DNA from: Pseudorhodobacter antarcticus
Lineage (GTDB): Bacteria > Pseudomonadota > Alphaproteobacteria > Rhodobacterales > Rhodobacteraceae
Reading direction: 5' to 3'
Length of the DNA: 64,000 nt
NCBI GenBank assembly: GCA_945862435.1
Contig: CAMAXX010000003.1
Coordinates: forward strand, 1 to 64,000
Positions 36,017 through 46,624 of this stretch are shown in pieces; the stretch's first letter is position 1; each line of letters begins with the position of its first letter. A program made the translations under genes and the position numbers. The notes under the pieces are model-generated. The model had not been told where the DNA came from. It saw only the letters and a program-made list of their open reading frames with translations, and did no database searches.

Positions 36017-36934
36017 CTAAAGGTGAAAAGCTTCGGTCTGTGTCCGAATACCAAGTGTCAATGCATCGGCGACATGGATCATCGGGGAAAGATCAACGTC
36101 GCTGGCCCCCGTTTTAACAAGTTCCGCCATGCGGGCATAGAGTGCCGGATATTCGCCCATAATCGAATTTTCTCCCGCCTGAACCTTGCCATCAATTTCC
36201 AGAACATTGCCACCCATGCGCAAATAAAGCTGCCCTTTGGGCGTTTCGACAGCAATATCCCATGTTTGCGGGCCTTGCTGCCGCCAATCAAAATCGGCAC
36301 TAACATTGCCTGAAAAGGTTAAGCTTGCGGCTATAGGCGTTTGGCAATTGCTGGGAAAGGTCAGTTCGGCCCCCCGCATATGCACGGGGGCTGGCAAAAT
36401 CTCGGTCAAGATCGACAGGGCGTTAATCCCTGGGTCAAACACGCCCATGCCGCCCGCCTGAAACACCCAAGTCTGCCCAGGGTGCCATTTGCGCACATCT
36501 TCGCGCCATGTGATATGCGCGCGTGTGATGGTGGTGTCTGCCAGCCATGCCTTGGCGGGGGCCACGGCATGGGCCATGCGTGAATGCCATGTTGTAAACA
36601 GCGTCAGACCCTGATTGCGGGCAAGCCGTTCTAGCGCGTGAACCTCGGCCAAGCTGGCACCAGGGGGCTTTTCCAGCATCACATGCCGCCCTGCCATCAG
36701 CGCGGCATGGGCATATTCAAAACGGGGCACGGGGGGCATACACAGGGAAACTGTGTCAATATCAGGGTTTCTGGCCAGCATTTCGCCAAAACTGGTATAG
36801 CTTTGCACACCCGCCACGGTGCCACTGCGCGACACTGTGGCCGCCAACTGCCAATCGGGGCTGGCGACAAGCGCGGGCACATGCTGATCTAAGGCGATTT
36901 TGCCGATGCCTATCAGCGCGATAGAGCGCCGCAT
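36017..36934 (-). CDS. D-galactose / L-arabinose 1-dehydrogenase
   Basis: This Gfo/Idh/MocA-family oxidoreductase of 305 residues oxidises the anomeric carbon of an aldose to a lactone. The Rossmann start is IALIGIGKIALDQHVPAL, the substrate lysine lies in EKPPG, and QTWVFQAGGMGVFDPGINAL matches galactose dehydrogenases of Pseudomonas and Rhizobium. Its single-base overlap with the dehydratase gene shows tight operon structure. Such enzymes often accept both D-galactose and L-arabinose. Confidence 0.87.
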   Translation of the reverse strand: MRRSIALIGIGKIALDQHVPALVASPDWQLAATVSRSGTVAGVQSYTSFGEMLARNPDIDTVSLCMPPVPRFEYAHAALMAGRHVMLEKPPGASLAEVHALERLARNQGLTLFTTWHSRMAHAVAPAKAWLADTTITRAHITWREDVRKWHPGQTWVFQAGGMGVFDPGINALSILTEILPAPVHMRGAELTFPSNCQTPIAASLTFSGNVSADFDWRQQGPQTWDIAVETPKGQLYLRMGGNVLEIDGKVQAGENSIMGEYPALYARMAELVKTGASDVDLSPMIHVADALTLGIRTQTEAFHL

Positions 36935-38676
36935 CAGTGAGAATCCCTGCCCACAGCGTTGCCACGGCTGCCCTTTAGGAAATCCAAATCCGCACCCGTG
37001 TCTGCGCCCTGCACATGGCGGTGATGCAGCATCGCATAGCCTGATACTGGGCCTTCATCGCGCGGCTTCCATTTGCCCAGCCGTGCGGCCAGTTCCGCAT
37101 CGGAAATATCCAAGTGCAAGCGGCGGTTTGGCACGTCTAGCTCGATCATATCGCCGTTTTGCACCACGGCCAGCGGCCCCCCAGCCGCCGCTTCGGGAGA
37201 GGTGTGCAGGCAAACCGTGCCAAAGGCCGTGCCCGACATGCGCGCGTCAGAAATCCGCACCATATCAGTGATGCCCTTGCGCAGCACTTTAGGCGGTAGG
37301 CCCATATTTCCGACCTCTGCCATCCCTGGATAACCCTTTGGCCCGCAGTTCTTCAAAACCATCACGCAGGTCTCATCAATATCCAAAGCCTCGTCACTAA
37401 TCTTGGCTTTGTAATCATCGATGTCTTCAAACACCACGGCGCGGCCGCGATGCACCATCAAGGATGGGGTCGCGGCAGATGGTTTCAGCACCGCGCCTTT
37501 GGGGGCAAGGTTGCCTTTTAGCACCACAATGCCGCCCGATTTGGTCAGCGCCTTTTCCGTGGGCAAAATCACGTCTTCATTGTGGTTTTGCACGTCTTTG
37601 ACCTGATCCCAGATGGATTCGCCCGAAACAGTCAGCGCGTCTTTGTGCAAGAGGCCGCCCTCGCCAAGGCGTTTAATTACCACGGGCAGGCCGCCCGCGT
37701 AGAAGAATTCTTCCATCAGATATTTGCCCGAAGGCATCAGGTTGACAATGGTGGGCACATCGCGCCCGCAACGATCCCAATCGTCTAGTGTCAGATCTAT
37801 GCCCGCGCGGCCCGCCATGGCCAAGAGGTGGATCACGGCGTTGGTGCTGCCGCCAATGGCTGCATTGGTGCGAATGGCGTTTTCAAAGGCTTGCTTGGTC
37901 ATCACATCGGATGGTTTCAGATCGTCCTTGACCATCTGCACAATGCGCCGCCCCGTCAGCTGCGCCATCACACGGCGACGGCTGTCCACGGCGGGAATGG
38001 CGGCATTGCCTGATAGGGCCATGCCCAGCGCTTCGGCCATAGAGGCCATGGTGCTGGCAGTGCCCATGGTGTTGCACGAACCGGGGCTGCGCGACATTGA
38101 TGCCTCGGCTTCGACAAATTCTTCGCGGCTCATCGTTCCAGCCGCGACTGCTGCGGAAAATTTCCACAAATGCGTGCCGCTGCCGACACGTTCATTCTTG
38201 TAATAACCATTCAGCATTGGCCCGCCCGTTACCACAATTGATGGGATATCGGTGCTGGCAGCCGCCATCAGCAGGCTGGGGGTGGTTTTATCGCAGCCTA
38301 CAAGCAAGACGCAGCCATCCATCGGCTGGCCGCGCATCGCCTCTTCCACTTGCATCGCGGCCAAATTGCGAAACATCATTGCCGTGGGGCGAAACGCTGA
38401 TTCGGACACGCTAAACACGGGCACTTCCACAGGGAAACCGCCCGCCTCGTAGATGCCGTGCTTTACCCGCTGCGCAAGATCGTTCAGATGCGCGTTGCAG
38501 GGGGTCAGTTCCGACCAAGTGTTCAAAATGCCAATAACAGGGCGGCCATCGAACAGATCAGGCGGAAAGCCCTGATTTTTCATCCATCCACGGTGATAAA
38601 TTGCGTCTTTGGTCGTGCCACCGAACCATTCTTGCGAACGCAGTTTGCGGGGCCATGGGGCGGGTTTGAATGTCAT
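36934..38676 (-). CDS. araC: L-arabonate dehydratase (IlvD/Edd family)
   Basis: This 580-residue Fe-S dehydratase converts a sugar acid to a 2-keto-3-deoxy acid. Cysteines C60 (TPCNAH), C128 (VGCDKTTP) and C201 (GSCNTMG) are placed as cluster ligands, and SDARMSGTAFG is the family-wide signature. The N-terminus (LRSQEWFGGTTKDAIYHRGW) matches arabonate/galactonate-type enzymes rather than IlvD or Edd. Note that this araC is the Azospirillum pathway gene name, not the E. coli regulator. Confidence 0.88.
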   Translation of the reverse strand: MTFKPAPWPRKLRSQEWFGGTTKDAIYHRGWMKNQGFPPDLFDGRPVIGILNTWSELTPCNAHLNDLAQRVKHGIYEAGGFPVEVPVFSVSESAFRPTAMMFRNLAAMQVEEAMRGQPMDGCVLLVGCDKTTPSLLMAAASTDIPSIVVTGGPMLNGYYKNERVGSGTHLWKFSAAVAAGTMSREEFVEAEASMSRSPGSCNTMGTASTMASMAEALGMALSGNAAIPAVDSRRRVMAQLTGRRIVQMVKDDLKPSDVMTKQAFENAIRTNAAIGGSTNAVIHLLAMAGRAGIDLTLDDWDRCGRDVPTIVNLMPSGKYLMEEFFYAGGLPVVIKRLGEGGLLHKDALTVSGESIWDQVKDVQNHNEDVILPTEKALTKSGGIVVLKGNLAPKGAVLKPSAATPSLMVHRGRAVVFEDIDDYKAKISDEALDIDETCVMVLKNCGPKGYPGMAEVGNMGLPPKVLRKGITDMVRISDARMSGTAFGTVCLHTSPEAAAGGPLAVVQNGDMIELDVPNRRLHLDISDAELAARLGKWKPRDEGPVSGYAMLHHRHVQGADTGADLDFLKGSRGNAVGRDSH

Positions 38677-38683
38677 CTGAACC

Positions 38684-39670
38684 TCACAAAGCTGTTATGG
38701 ACATCATGCCAAGATCGGCATCTTGGCCTAATGGGTTGCGCAAGGGCAGGCCCAATTGCGGCGCGTCAATTTCAAAAACATCGCCTGTCTGCGCCATGAA
38801 ATTATCGGCAAAAGACAGTGTTGCCGTGCCAAACATATGCACATGCAGATCGCCAGGCTGACGGAACACGGCATATTTAAAATGGTGGTGTTCCAAATTG
38901 GCAAAGCTGTGCGACATATTGGCCGCGCCCGACAGAAACGGCTTTTCCCAAACGACGTGGCCATCGCGCAAAATACGGCTTGCCCCGCGAATATCATCGG
39001 GCAAATCGCCGATCAGAATTTCGGGGCCAAAACTGGCGGGGCGCAGTTTGGAATGGGCAAGGTAAAGATAATTAATCCGCTCGGTGACATGATCCGAAAA
39101 CTCATTGGCGACCGACCAGCCGATACGGCGCGGGTTGCCAGCATCATCTATCAGATAAATGCCTGCAATTTCGGGTTCTTCCCCGCCATCCAGCGCAAAG
39201 GCGGGGGCGTTTAGCGGGGCATTTGGGGCCACGGCGTTGTGGCCATTGCATTTATAAAACCATTCAGGCTGCACGCCGATTGTGCCCGCAACTGGTTTGC
39301 CACCCGCGAGGCCCATTTGAAACATCTTCATCGAATCTGACAGATCTGCGCCCTGCAGTTTGGTATGCATCGCATCGCGGGCGGCGGCCGAACCCAAATG
39401 GGTTAGCCCCGTACCAGTGAGGTGCATATGCGCAGGATCGGGGTGGGTTATGGGCAGGGCAATGCGCCCTAATGCTGCCAAAGCGGGCAGGTTCACGGCC
39501 GCCCCAAGCCCGCGCGCCATTATGACGTCGCACAGACTGCGCCCACTTTGCGCGGCCTCTTGCGCAAGGGCATAGCTGCTGGACGCGCCATTTACCACGG
39601 CCGCCTCGCCCCCATCGCGCACGACAACAGCGATTTGCCCAGCTTCGTCCTTGATTTGGCTGATAAACAT
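38684..39670 (-). CDS. gguC: GguC / AraD1 family protein
   Basis: The 328-residue product belongs to the GguC family, an FAH-like fold found beside ChvE-type transporters; some databases call it AraD1 and propose 2-keto-3-deoxy-L-arabonate dehydratase activity. The C-terminal half has metal-site-like acidic residues near GDVFEID and the conserved QPEWFYKCNG segment. Its position between the dehydratase and transporter genes fits the missing step from 2-keto-3-deoxy acid to alpha-ketoglutaric semialdehyde. The reaction is inferred from context. Confidence 0.82.
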   Translation of the reverse strand: MFISQIKDEAGQIAVVVRDGGEAAVVNGASSSYALAQEAAQSGRSLCDVIMARGLGAAVNLPALAALGRIALPITHPDPAHMHLTGTGLTHLGSAAARDAMHTKLQGADLSDSMKMFQMGLAGGKPVAGTIGVQPEWFYKCNGHNAVAPNAPLNAPAFALDGGEEPEIAGIYLIDDAGNPRRIGWSVANEFSDHVTERINYLYLAHSKLRPASFGPEILIGDLPDDIRGASRILRDGHVVWEKPFLSGAANMSHSFANLEHHHFKYAVFRQPGDLHVHMFGTATLSFADNFMAQTGDVFEIDAPQLGLPLRNPLGQDADLGMMSITAL

Positions 39671-39676
39671 GATGTC

Positions 39677-40855
39677 CTACTTATTTTTGTTGTAAACGTC
39701 GAAGATTACGGCGGCCAGCAAGACCAGCCCTTTTATCACCTGCTGATAATCAATACCTATGCCCAAAATTGACATGCCATTGTTCATGACGCCCATAATA
39801 AGCGCGCCAACCACAACGCCGATAATCTTGCCCACACCGCCCGACATGGACGCGCCGCCAATAAACACCGCCGCGATCACATCAAGTTCAAACCCACCGC
39901 CCGCCTTGGGCGTGGCCGAATTCAACCGCGCGGCCACGATCATACCCGCCAGCGCAGCCAGAACGCCCATGTTCACAAAGGTCAAAAACACCAAACGGTC
40001 GGTCTTGATCCCTGAAAGCTTTGCCGCCTTTTCATTGCCGCCCAGTGCATAAATCCGCCGTCCCATGACTGTGTTTTCGGTGAAGAACGCATAAACAACC
40101 GTCAGGATCGACAGCACGATCACAACATTGGGTAGCCCGCGAAATGTGGCCAGTTTGTAGCCCACGAAAATCAACGCTGATGCGACGATTAGGTTGCGAA
40201 TGGCAAACATGACCATCGGCTCGGGGATAATGCCAAAGGTGACATCGCTTTTGCGTGCGCGCCAGCCGATGTAAATGATGACAATCGCGGCCAAAACCAC
40301 CACGGCCAGCGCTGTCATGTTCGGTTTATCCACGCCAAATATATCAGGGATGAAACCCGTGGACAGCGACTGAAAGCTTTTTGGAAAGGGACCAATGTTT
40401 TGCCCGTTCAGCAGCCACAGCGTTAGGCCGCGAAACACAAGCATCCCCGCCAGCGTGACAATAAATGATGGGATGCGCCAATAGGCAATCCAATAGCCCT
40501 GTGCCGCGCCAATCAGCATGCCCACCAAAAGCACCAACGGGATAACCACATAGACAGGTAGGCCCATATTGACTGTCAGCACAGCGGCAACCGCGCCTGT
40601 GAATCCAACCACGCTGCCTACCGAAAGGTCGATATGCCCCGCGACGATGACCAGCAGCATGCCCAGCGCCATGATGATGACGTAAGAGTTTTGCAGGAAA
40701 AGGTTGGTGATGTTTTGCGCCGATAGAAAATCTACCCCCAACGTCAACTGCACGACAACTGTAAAGAACAGCACAATGGCGACTAGCGCCATCAACATAC
40801 CGTTCTCGCGCAGATGCGCGCCGAGACGCGCGTTCATATCTTGATCCTGTGCCAT
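39677..40855 (-). CDS. mmsB: Multiple monosaccharide ABC transporter permease
   Basis: This 392-residue inner-membrane permease (GguB/MmsB type) has about ten hydrophobic helices and the GHIDLSVGSVVGFTG motif typical of ribose/xylose/galactose ABC permeases. It would form the channel for sugar delivered by the ChvE-type protein encoded upstream. It abuts the ATPase gene with no gap and the gguC gene after 6 bases. Confidence 0.93.
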   Translation of the reverse strand: MAQDQDMNARLGAHLRENGMLMALVAIVLFFTVVVQLTLGVDFLSAQNITNLFLQNSYVIIMALGMLLVIVAGHIDLSVGSVVGFTGAVAAVLTVNMGLPVYVVIPLVLLVGMLIGAAQGYWIAYWRIPSFIVTLAGMLVFRGLTLWLLNGQNIGPFPKSFQSLSTGFIPDIFGVDKPNMTALAVVVLAAIVIIYIGWRARKSDVTFGIIPEPMVMFAIRNLIVASALIFVGYKLATFRGLPNVVIVLSILTVVYAFFTENTVMGRRIYALGGNEKAAKLSGIKTDRLVFLTFVNMGVLAALAGMIVAARLNSATPKAGGGFELDVIAAVFIGGASMSGGVGKIIGVVVGALIMGVMNNGMSILGIGIDYQQVIKGLVLLAAVIFDVYNKNK

Positions 40856-42445
40856 TTACGCGGCCCTCCCCTTTGTTTTGCGGGCGTTTTCGCCAACGTT
40901 CTTACTGTGCGGTTCCTTGCCCTTAAGGATTAAGGCCATGATTTTTTCTTGGCTGGCCTCGGCGCGCGTCAACTCGCCCACAATCGCGCCTTCGTTCATG
41001 ACATAAATGCGGTCGCACATGCCCAACAGTTCGGGCATTTCGGACGAGATCATCAGCACCCCGCGCCCCTGATCTGCCAAATCATTCATAATTGAATAAA
41101 TTTCGAACTTCGCACCAACATCAATGCCGCGGGTGGGTTCATCTAGAATCAGCACTTGCGGATCGGTGAACAGCCATTTGGAGAGGACGACCTTTTGCTG
41201 ATTGCCACCCGATAGGTTGACCACCTTTTGGAAAACGTTTGGCGTGCGGATGGCCAGTTGTGTTCGGTAGCTGTCCGCCACCTGCGTCTCGCGCCGTGCA
41301 TCCAAAACGCCGCGCGTAGAGATGCCTTCTAAATTGGCGAGAGTGATATTGCGCGCGATAGGCTCGTCCAAAACCAGCCCCAGCGATTTGCGATCTTCGG
41401 TCACATACGACAGGCCCGCCGCAATGGCCGATGACACTGTGCTGCAATCTACCGCGCGCCCCGCCATTTTGACGTGGCCCGAAATGTTCTTGCCATAGCT
41501 GCGGCCAAACAGGCTCATTGCCAGTTCGGTGCGGCCTGTGCCCATCAGGCCCGCAATGCCCACAATCTCGCCCTTGCGCAGGTTCAGGGCAACATTCTTA
41601 ATCATCTGCCGCCCCGCCTGTTCGGGGTGCCAGACATTCCAATTTTGCACTTCCAGCAGCACTTCGCCCACGTTTGGCGTGCGTGCGGGATAGCGGTTGG
41701 CCATATCGCGGCCCACCATATCGCGGATGATGCGGTCTTCGGTGATGTCGGCTTTATCCAATGTGGAAATAGACGCGCCATCGCGAATCACTGTAACACG
41801 GTCGGCCACGCGGTTGATTTCATTTAGTTTATGCGAAATGATAATCGAGGTGACACCCTGCGCTTTTAGCTCCAGCAGCAAATCCAGCAGCTTTTGGCTG
41901 TCATTTTCCTGCAAGGCGGCGGTGGGTTCATCCAAAATTAGCAGGCGCACGTTTTTTGCCAGCGCCTTGGCAATTTCAATCAGTTGCTGCTTGCCGACAC
42001 CCAGCTTTTCCACCTTGGTGGTAGGGGCATCTGAAAGTCCCACTTTTGCCAGCAGTTGTTCGGTTTTTTGAAATGTTTCGGGCCAAGAAATTACACCGCG
42101 CCCGATACTGCTTTTGCCAGCCACTTCGTTGCCCAAAAACAGGTTTTCGGCAATCGATAGCAGTGGCACAAGCGCCAGTTCTTGGTGAATGATGATAATG
42201 CCCTTCGCTTCGCTATCGCGGATGGACCGGTTGGCCAGCATAGCGCCATCATAAATGATTTCGCCTTCATAGCTGCCATGAGGGTAAATGCCCGACAGCA
42301 CCTTCATCAAGGTTGATTTGCCCGCGCCGTTTTCGCCGCAAATGGCGTGAATTTCGCCTGGCTCGACTGTGAGTGTCACGTTATCCAGCGCGCGAACGCC
42401 TGGGAACACTTTGGTGATCCCCCGCATTTCTAGCAAAGCAGCCAT
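40856..42445 (-). CDS. mmsA: Multiple monosaccharide ABC transporter ATPase
   Basis: The 529-residue protein has two nucleotide-binding domains, as in other sugar-importer ATPases. Domain one has GENGAGKST and ILDEPTAAL; domain two has a degenerate P-loop ([10 protein letters not shown]), LSGGNQQKV and [10 protein letters not shown]. It energises MmsB in the inner membrane. ATG at 42445 follows a GGGGGGAAAC site; a TTG at 42457 is in frame but less likely. Confidence 0.94.
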   Translation of the reverse strand: MAALLEMRGITKVFPGVRALDNVTLTVEPGEIHAICGENGAGKSTLMKVLSGIYPHGSYEGEIIYDGAMLANRSIRDSEAKGIIIIHQELALVPLLSIAENLFLGNEVAGKSSIGRGVISWPETFQKTEQLLAKVGLSDAPTTKVEKLGVGKQQLIEIAKALAKNVRLLILDEPTAALQENDSQKLLDLLLELKAQGVTSIIISHKLNEINRVADRVTVIRDGASISTLDKADITEDRIIRDMVGRDMANRYPARTPNVGEVLLEVQNWNVWHPEQAGRQMIKNVALNLRKGEIVGIAGLMGTGRTELAMSLFGRSYGKNISGHVKMAGRAVDCSTVSSAIAAGLSYVTEDRKSLGLVLDEPIARNITLANLEGISTRGVLDARRETQVADSYRTQLAIRTPNVFQKVVNLSGGNQQKVVLSKWLFTDPQVLILDEPTRGIDVGAKFEIYSIMNDLADQGRGVLMISSEMPELLGMCDRIYVMNEGAIVGELTRAEASQEKIMALILKGKEPHSKNVGENARKTKGRAA

Positions 42446-42506
42446 GTTTCCCCCCAAAATCTATGCCCGCCCCAACCAGGGTGATGGGGCGGGCACAGAA
42501 GCTTTA

Positions 42507-43580
42507 TTACTTCAGTTGATCAGCGGTGTAATAGCCCGACCCAACCAGAACTTCTTCATAGTTGGACAGGTTAACCGAAACAGGCTCCAACAGATAGGAT
42601 GGAACCACTTTCACGCCGTTGTCATAGGTTGAAGTATCGTTGATTTCAGGCTCGCCGCCCGAAAGCAGCGCGTCCACCATACCGACCGTTACGCCAGCCA
42701 GCGTGCGGGTGTCTTTGAACACGGTCGAATACTGCTCGCCCGCGATCATCGATTTGACCGATGGAATTTCGCCGTCTTGGCCAGTGACGATTGGCATCAT
42801 CAAATCGCCCGAACCATAACCCACGCCTTTAAGCGAGGACAAGATACCGATCGACAGACCATCGTAAGGCGACAGCGCGCCGTGGATTTGCTTATCGCTG
42901 TAGGTCGCGGACAGGATGTTATCCATACGGGCTTGGGCCACAGCACCATCCCAACGCAGGGTGCCAACAACGTCCATGCCAGTTTGGCCCGAACCAATGA
43001 CGATATCGCCCGAGGCGATCATTGGGTCTAGAACCGACATTGCGCCATTATAGAAGAAGAAGGCGTTATTATCGTCTGGCGAGCCGCCGAACAACTCTAC
43101 GTTCCATGGCTTTACATCGCCGAAACGCTCTTGCAGGCCCGCAACAAGGCTGGTCGCCTGCTGCACGCCGACTTTGAAGTTATCAAAGGTTGCGTAGTAA
43201 TCAACGCTGCCCGAATCGCGGATCAGGCGGTCATAGGCGATCACTTTGATGCCAGCGGCGGCGGCGTTATCCAACGCGTTCGACAGCGTGGTGCCATCAA
43301 TCGCCGCAATAACCAAAACTTTCACGCCCTTGGTGATCATGTTTTCGATCTGGGCTAACTGGTTTGGAATGTCATCTTCTGCGTATTGCAGATCGGTGCC
43401 ATAGCCCGCATCGGTAAACTGCTTCACCATCGAATCACCGTCCGATATCCAGCGGGACGACGATTTTGTTAGCATGGAAATACCAACAGTGCCCTTATCT
43501 TGGGCAAAAGAAACTGCGGGTGCGCCGATCATGGATGCAGCAACGCCCAGCGCCAAAAGCGCGCGTCTGGATAGTGTCAT
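42507..43580 (-). CDS. chvE: ChvE-type sugar-binding protein
   Basis: The 357-residue periplasmic binding protein has a signal peptide ending near VSFAQD, then [15 protein letters not shown] and the [12 protein letters not shown] block typical of ChvE, which binds arabinose, galactose, glucose and related sugars. ATG at 43580 is chosen over upstream in-frame codons because GGGAG lies just before it. It is the first gene of the operon and is divergent from gbpR. Confidence 0.93.
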   Translation of the reverse strand: MTLSRRALLALGVAASMIGAPAVSFAQDKGTVGISMLTKSSSRWISDGDSMVKQFTDAGYGTDLQYAEDDIPNQLAQIENMITKGVKVLVIAAIDGTTLSNALDNAAAAGIKVIAYDRLIRDSGSVDYYATFDNFKVGVQQATSLVAGLQERFGDVKPWNVELFGGSPDDNNAFFFYNGAMSVLDPMIASGDIVIGSGQTGMDVVGTLRWDGAVAQARMDNILSATYSDKQIHGALSPYDGLSIGILSSLKGVGYGSGDLMMPIVTGQDGEIPSVKSMIAGEQYSTVFKDTRTLAGVTVGMVDALLSGGEPEINDTSTYDNGVKVVPSYLLEPVSVNLSNYEEVLVGSGYYTADQLK

Positions 43581-43676
43581 GGTTACTCCCATTGTCGCAA
43601 AGCGACTGACAATTAACCTGCGGGCCAACGCCCCAAGGTGCGCGGGGTCTTGCCATTGACACTTATATCCGTCAAA

Positions 43677-43692
43677 TTATGTTTAAGCATAA
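43677..43692. promoter_or_regulatory. Putative GbpR operator
   Basis: TTATGTTTAAGCATAA is a 16-bp near-perfect dyad (one mismatched pair) in the chvE-gbpR intergenic region, 18 bases before the gbpR start and 96 bases before the chvE start. LysR regulators typically bind such interrupted dyads between divergent genes, so this is the best candidate site. Confidence 0.5.
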
Positions 43693-43710
43693 ATATATAT
43701 CGAATATGAT

Positions 43711-44667
43711 ATGACTAACCCAAACCTGCATAACACCTTAATGTCCAGGGGGCTGAAGCTGTCGCATCTGCGGATGATGTCGGCTTTTGCCGATACTGCG
43801 CATATTGGGCAGGCAGCCCATGCGCTGGGAATTACCCAACCCGCTGCATCGCGCCTGCTGGCCGAAGTGGAAAAGATTTGCGGCTACGCGGTGCATATTC
43901 GGTCGGGCCGCGGGGTGGAACTGACCGAGGTTGGCCATGCCTTGGCCGCACGCGCGGCACGGGTCTTGATGGAGCTGCGCGACACGGCGCATGAGGTTGA
44001 CGCCTTTGGCAAAGGCAGTTTTGGCCAAGTGGCGATCGGCGCGGTGACAGCGCCGGCGCTGGACATTGTTTTGCCTGCCGTGCGCGAAGCGCGCTTTGCC
44101 TATCCGAATATACAAATTGATGTCGCAGTTGCTCCTTCGGATTTTTTGTTCGGCCAGCTTTTGGATGGAAAGATGGATTTCATCATTGCCCGTATTCCCG
44201 CAGGGGCCGACGCCAGCGCCGTTGCGGCCCAAGAAGTGGCAAGCGAGCCGGTGGAATTGGTCGTGCGCCGATCGCACCCTTTGGCGCAAAAGCCGAATTT
44301 AACTATGGATGATCTGACCGAATTTGATTGGGTCCTACCCAGCAGAGGCATTCCGCTGGCAGATGCTGTCTTTGCGCGTTTCGCGCAACTGGGGTATCCA
44401 CCGCCAAGCCAGCGGCTGACCACATCCTCCTTTTTGCTGACGCTGGCGCTGCTACAGCAAAGCAATGCCATCGCGCCGCTGTCTTCGGCAGTGGCAGCGC
44501 AGTTTGCGGGTGATGGCGATAGCGCTTTGGTGCGCCTGAAAACCGATCTGGGTATCGCCGTGCTGCCGTTTAGTATTTTGACGCGGCGCGAAGGGGCAAT
44601 GCCCTTTGCCGCGCGCAATGTATTGGATATTGTGCATGGGTTTCTGGCGCGTGAAAACAGTGCCTAA
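43711..44667 (+). CDS. gbpR: LysR-type regulator of sugar uptake
   Basis: The 318-residue product has an N-terminal winged helix-turn-helix (LGITQPAASRLLAEVEK around residues 40-56) and a LysR substrate-binding domain. Divergence from chvE matches GbpR of Agrobacterium and Azospirillum, which controls the galactose/arabinose-binding protein gene in response to sugar. It should control the whole operon running left to 34475. Its last bases overlap the convergent LuxR-type gene by 4. Confidence 0.88.
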   Translation: MTNPNLHNTLMSRGLKLSHLRMMSAFADTAHIGQAAHALGITQPAASRLLAEVEKICGYAVHIRSGRGVELTEVGHALAARAARVLMELRDTAHEVDAFGKGSFGQVAIGAVTAPALDIVLPAVREARFAYPNIQIDVAVAPSDFLFGQLLDGKMDFIIARIPAGADASAVAAQEVASEPVELVVRRSHPLAQKPNLTMDDLTEFDWVLPSRGIPLADAVFARFAQLGYPPPSQRLTTSSFLLTLALLQQSNAIAPLSSAVAAQFAGDGDSALVRLKTDLGIAVLPFSILTRREGAMPFAARNVLDIVHGFLARENSA

Positions 44668-45629
44668 AGCAGCCTGTAGACACTGTTTTCGATGCGGCGA
44701 ACAACCTCGACCTGCCCCGCTGCGCCCAGTTTGGCGTAAAGTTGTTTTGAATAATGGCGCGCTGTTTCCACTGTAAACCCCAGCGCCTTGCCCGCCTGCG
44801 CGATAGATTTTCCACCCGCCAGTTCCGCCGCAAATCGCGCCTCGTTTGGGGTAAGTCCAAAGATGTCGGCCAGCACTGGCCATGCCTGATCTGGGGCCCG
44901 ATTTTGGGCCTGATCTGGGGCTGGTTTGGCATCCAACATATAAAGTATCGCTGCTGCGCCATGCCCGGAAAATGGCACCAAAAGCGCTTGGCGCGGCCCT
45001 AAAACAATCGCCAGTGGTTTGGTGTTTTGGCCCTCGGCATAGGATGAAATCTGCTGGGTTAGTTGGCGCTGTGCTTGTGGGGCAAGGCGCAGTTTGTCGC
45101 CTGTCAAAAAACCCGCTGGTGCGGGATCGCTTGCCATAATCGATGCGCCATTGGTATCAAGCAGAACCCACGCAATTCCTAATCGCGCTGCCATATTCTG
45201 CGCCGCCGATTGGCCCGCCAGCGCCCGTTCTTGCCGCCAGAATTGCGCCGCCGCTAAGGCGATATGCGGTGCAATACTGGAAAGAAGGGCCGAAGTCGCA
45301 GATGCGAAATCTTCGCCCCGCCGCACCACAACGACCCAAGCATCGCCGCCACCTTCTGCGCGCACGCGCAACGCGCGAAAGGGCTGCTTTACGGCCATGT
45401 CATCGCCCGAGTAGGGCCGCAAATAACGCATCCGCGCCAAGCTTTCGCTGGCCAATGGAAGTGCGCCTTGGCCGAAAATTCGCGGCGGTTCGCCTTCGCG
45501 CTGCGCCACAAGATAGGCAGCAGTTGCGCCAGTGCGGGCCGCCAAGGCGCGTAGAAATCCCGCCCATGCTGGGGATTCCTGCGCGCTGCGGTAAAGGGTC
45601 AATAGAATATCGCTGTCATCCGCTCTCAT
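44664..45629 (-). CDS. LuxR-type helix-turn-helix regulator
   Basis: The 321-residue protein ends in a LuxR-type DNA-binding domain ([20 protein letters not shown], then [17 protein letters not shown]). The N-terminal 240 residues have no family I recognise and do not clearly show an autoinducer or receiver domain, so its ligand is unknown. It is divergent from cysD, with a perfect dyad between the two starts. Role in sulfate assimilation is possible but rests on position alone. Confidence 0.8.
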   Translation of the reverse strand: MRADDSDILLTLYRSAQESPAWAGFLRALAARTGATAAYLVAQREGEPPRIFGQGALPLASESLARMRYLRPYSGDDMAVKQPFRALRVRAEGGGDAWVVVVRRGEDFASATSALLSSIAPHIALAAAQFWRQERALAGQSAAQNMAARLGIAWVLLDTNGASIMASDPAPAGFLTGDKLRLAPQAQRQLTQQISSYAEGQNTKPLAIVLGPRQALLVPFSGHGAAAILYMLDAKPAPDQAQNRAPDQAWPVLADIFGLTPNEARFAAELAGGKSIAQAGKALGFTVETARHYSKQLYAKLGAAGQVEVVRRIENSVYRLL

Positions 45630-45645
45630 ATCGCCGAAATATCAC

Positions 45646-45671
45646 ATTTACCTCCCAAATGGGAGGTAAAT
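45646..45671. promoter_or_regulatory. Perfect dyad between LuxR-type gene and cysD
   Basis: Arms ATTTACCTCCC (45646-45656) and GGGAGGTAAAT (45661-45671) flank the 4-base spacer AAAT. The inner core from ACCT to AGGT is 18 bp, the size of several LuxR-family operators. It lies 17 bases upstream of the LuxR-type start and 51 bases upstream of cysD, without a T-tract, so an operator is more likely than a terminator. Confidence 0.65.
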
Positions 45672-45721
45672 TTGCCGCCGCCGCCCCTAGATGCAACACA
45701 GACCAATTAGATGAGCATCCT

Positions 45722-46624
45722 ATGACCCAATCTTTTACACACCTGCGCCGCCTAGAGGCGGAATCGATCCATATCTTACGCGAAGTTGTGGCTGAGGCTG
45801 AACGCCCCGTCATGCTGTATTCCATCGGCAAAGACAGCGCTGTTATGCTGCATTTGGCAAAAAAGGCGTTCTACCCAGCGCCGCCGCCCTTTCCGCTGCT
45901 GCATGTCGATACCACATGGAAATTCCGCGATATGTACGCCCTGCGGTCAAAAGCCGCCGAAGAAGCGGGTATGGAGTTGCTGGTTTATCAAAACCCCGAA
46001 GCAAAAGCCCGTGGCATCAACCCATTTGACCACGGCCCTTTGCACACAGATATGTGGAAAACCGAAGGTTTGAAGCAGGCGCTAGACTTGCATGGCTTTG
46101 ATGCTGCCTTTGGCGGGGCACGCCGCGACGAGGAAAAATCCCGCGCCAAGGAACGTGTCTTTTCGTTCCGCAGCACCAATCACCGCTGGGATCCGAAAAA
46201 CCAGCGCCCCGAATTGTGGCATCTTTATAATGCCCGCAAAGCCAAGGGCGAATCGATGCGGGTATTCCCGATTTCGAACTGGACGGAACTGGATATCTGG
46301 CAATACATCCATCTGGAAGGCATTGAAATTGTTCCGCTATATTTCAGCGCGCCGCGCCCTACTGTGGAACGTGATGGCCTGACCCTAATGGTGGATGATG
46401 ACCGCTTTCCGCTGAACACAGGCGAAGTGCCGGTGATGAAATCTATCCGTTTCCGAACCCTTGGATGCTATCCGCTGACGGGCGCTGTGGAAAGCACCGC
46501 CAAAACCCTGCCAGAAGTCATTCAAGAAATGCTGCTGACCACCACATCCGAACGCCAAGGCCGCGCGATTGACAAAGACCAAGCCGCTTCGATGGAGAAA
46601 AAGAAACAAGAGGGGTATTTCTGA
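45722..46624 (+). CDS. cysD: Sulfate adenylyltransferase subunit 2
   Basis: CysD is the ATP-pyrophosphatase-fold subunit that makes adenosine 5'-phosphosulfate from sulfate and ATP. The 300-residue product has the PP-loop [14 protein letters not shown] and [15 protein letters not shown]. The ATG at 45722 gives the standard [20 protein letters not shown] start, although the frame is open further upstream into the regulator gene. Its stop codon overlaps the cysNC start. Confidence 0.96.
   Translation: MTQSFTHLRRLEAESIHILREVVAEAERPVMLYSIGKDSAVMLHLAKKAFYPAPPPFPLLHVDTTWKFRDMYALRSKAAEEAGMELLVYQNPEAKARGINPFDHGPLHTDMWKTEGLKQALDLHGFDAAFGGARRDEEKSRAKERVFSFRSTNHRWDPKNQRPELWHLYNARKAKGESMRVFPISNWTELDIWQYIHLEGIEIVPLYFSAPRPTVERDGLTLMVDDDRFPLNTGEVPVMKSIRFRTLGCYPLTGAVESTAKTLPEVIQEMLLTTTSERQGRAIDKDQAASMEKKKQEGYF

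Noticed and set aside
45143..45721. N-terminal extension of the cysD frame
   Set aside because: It is antisense to the LuxR-type gene and crosses the dyad; the standard CysD start is at 45722.
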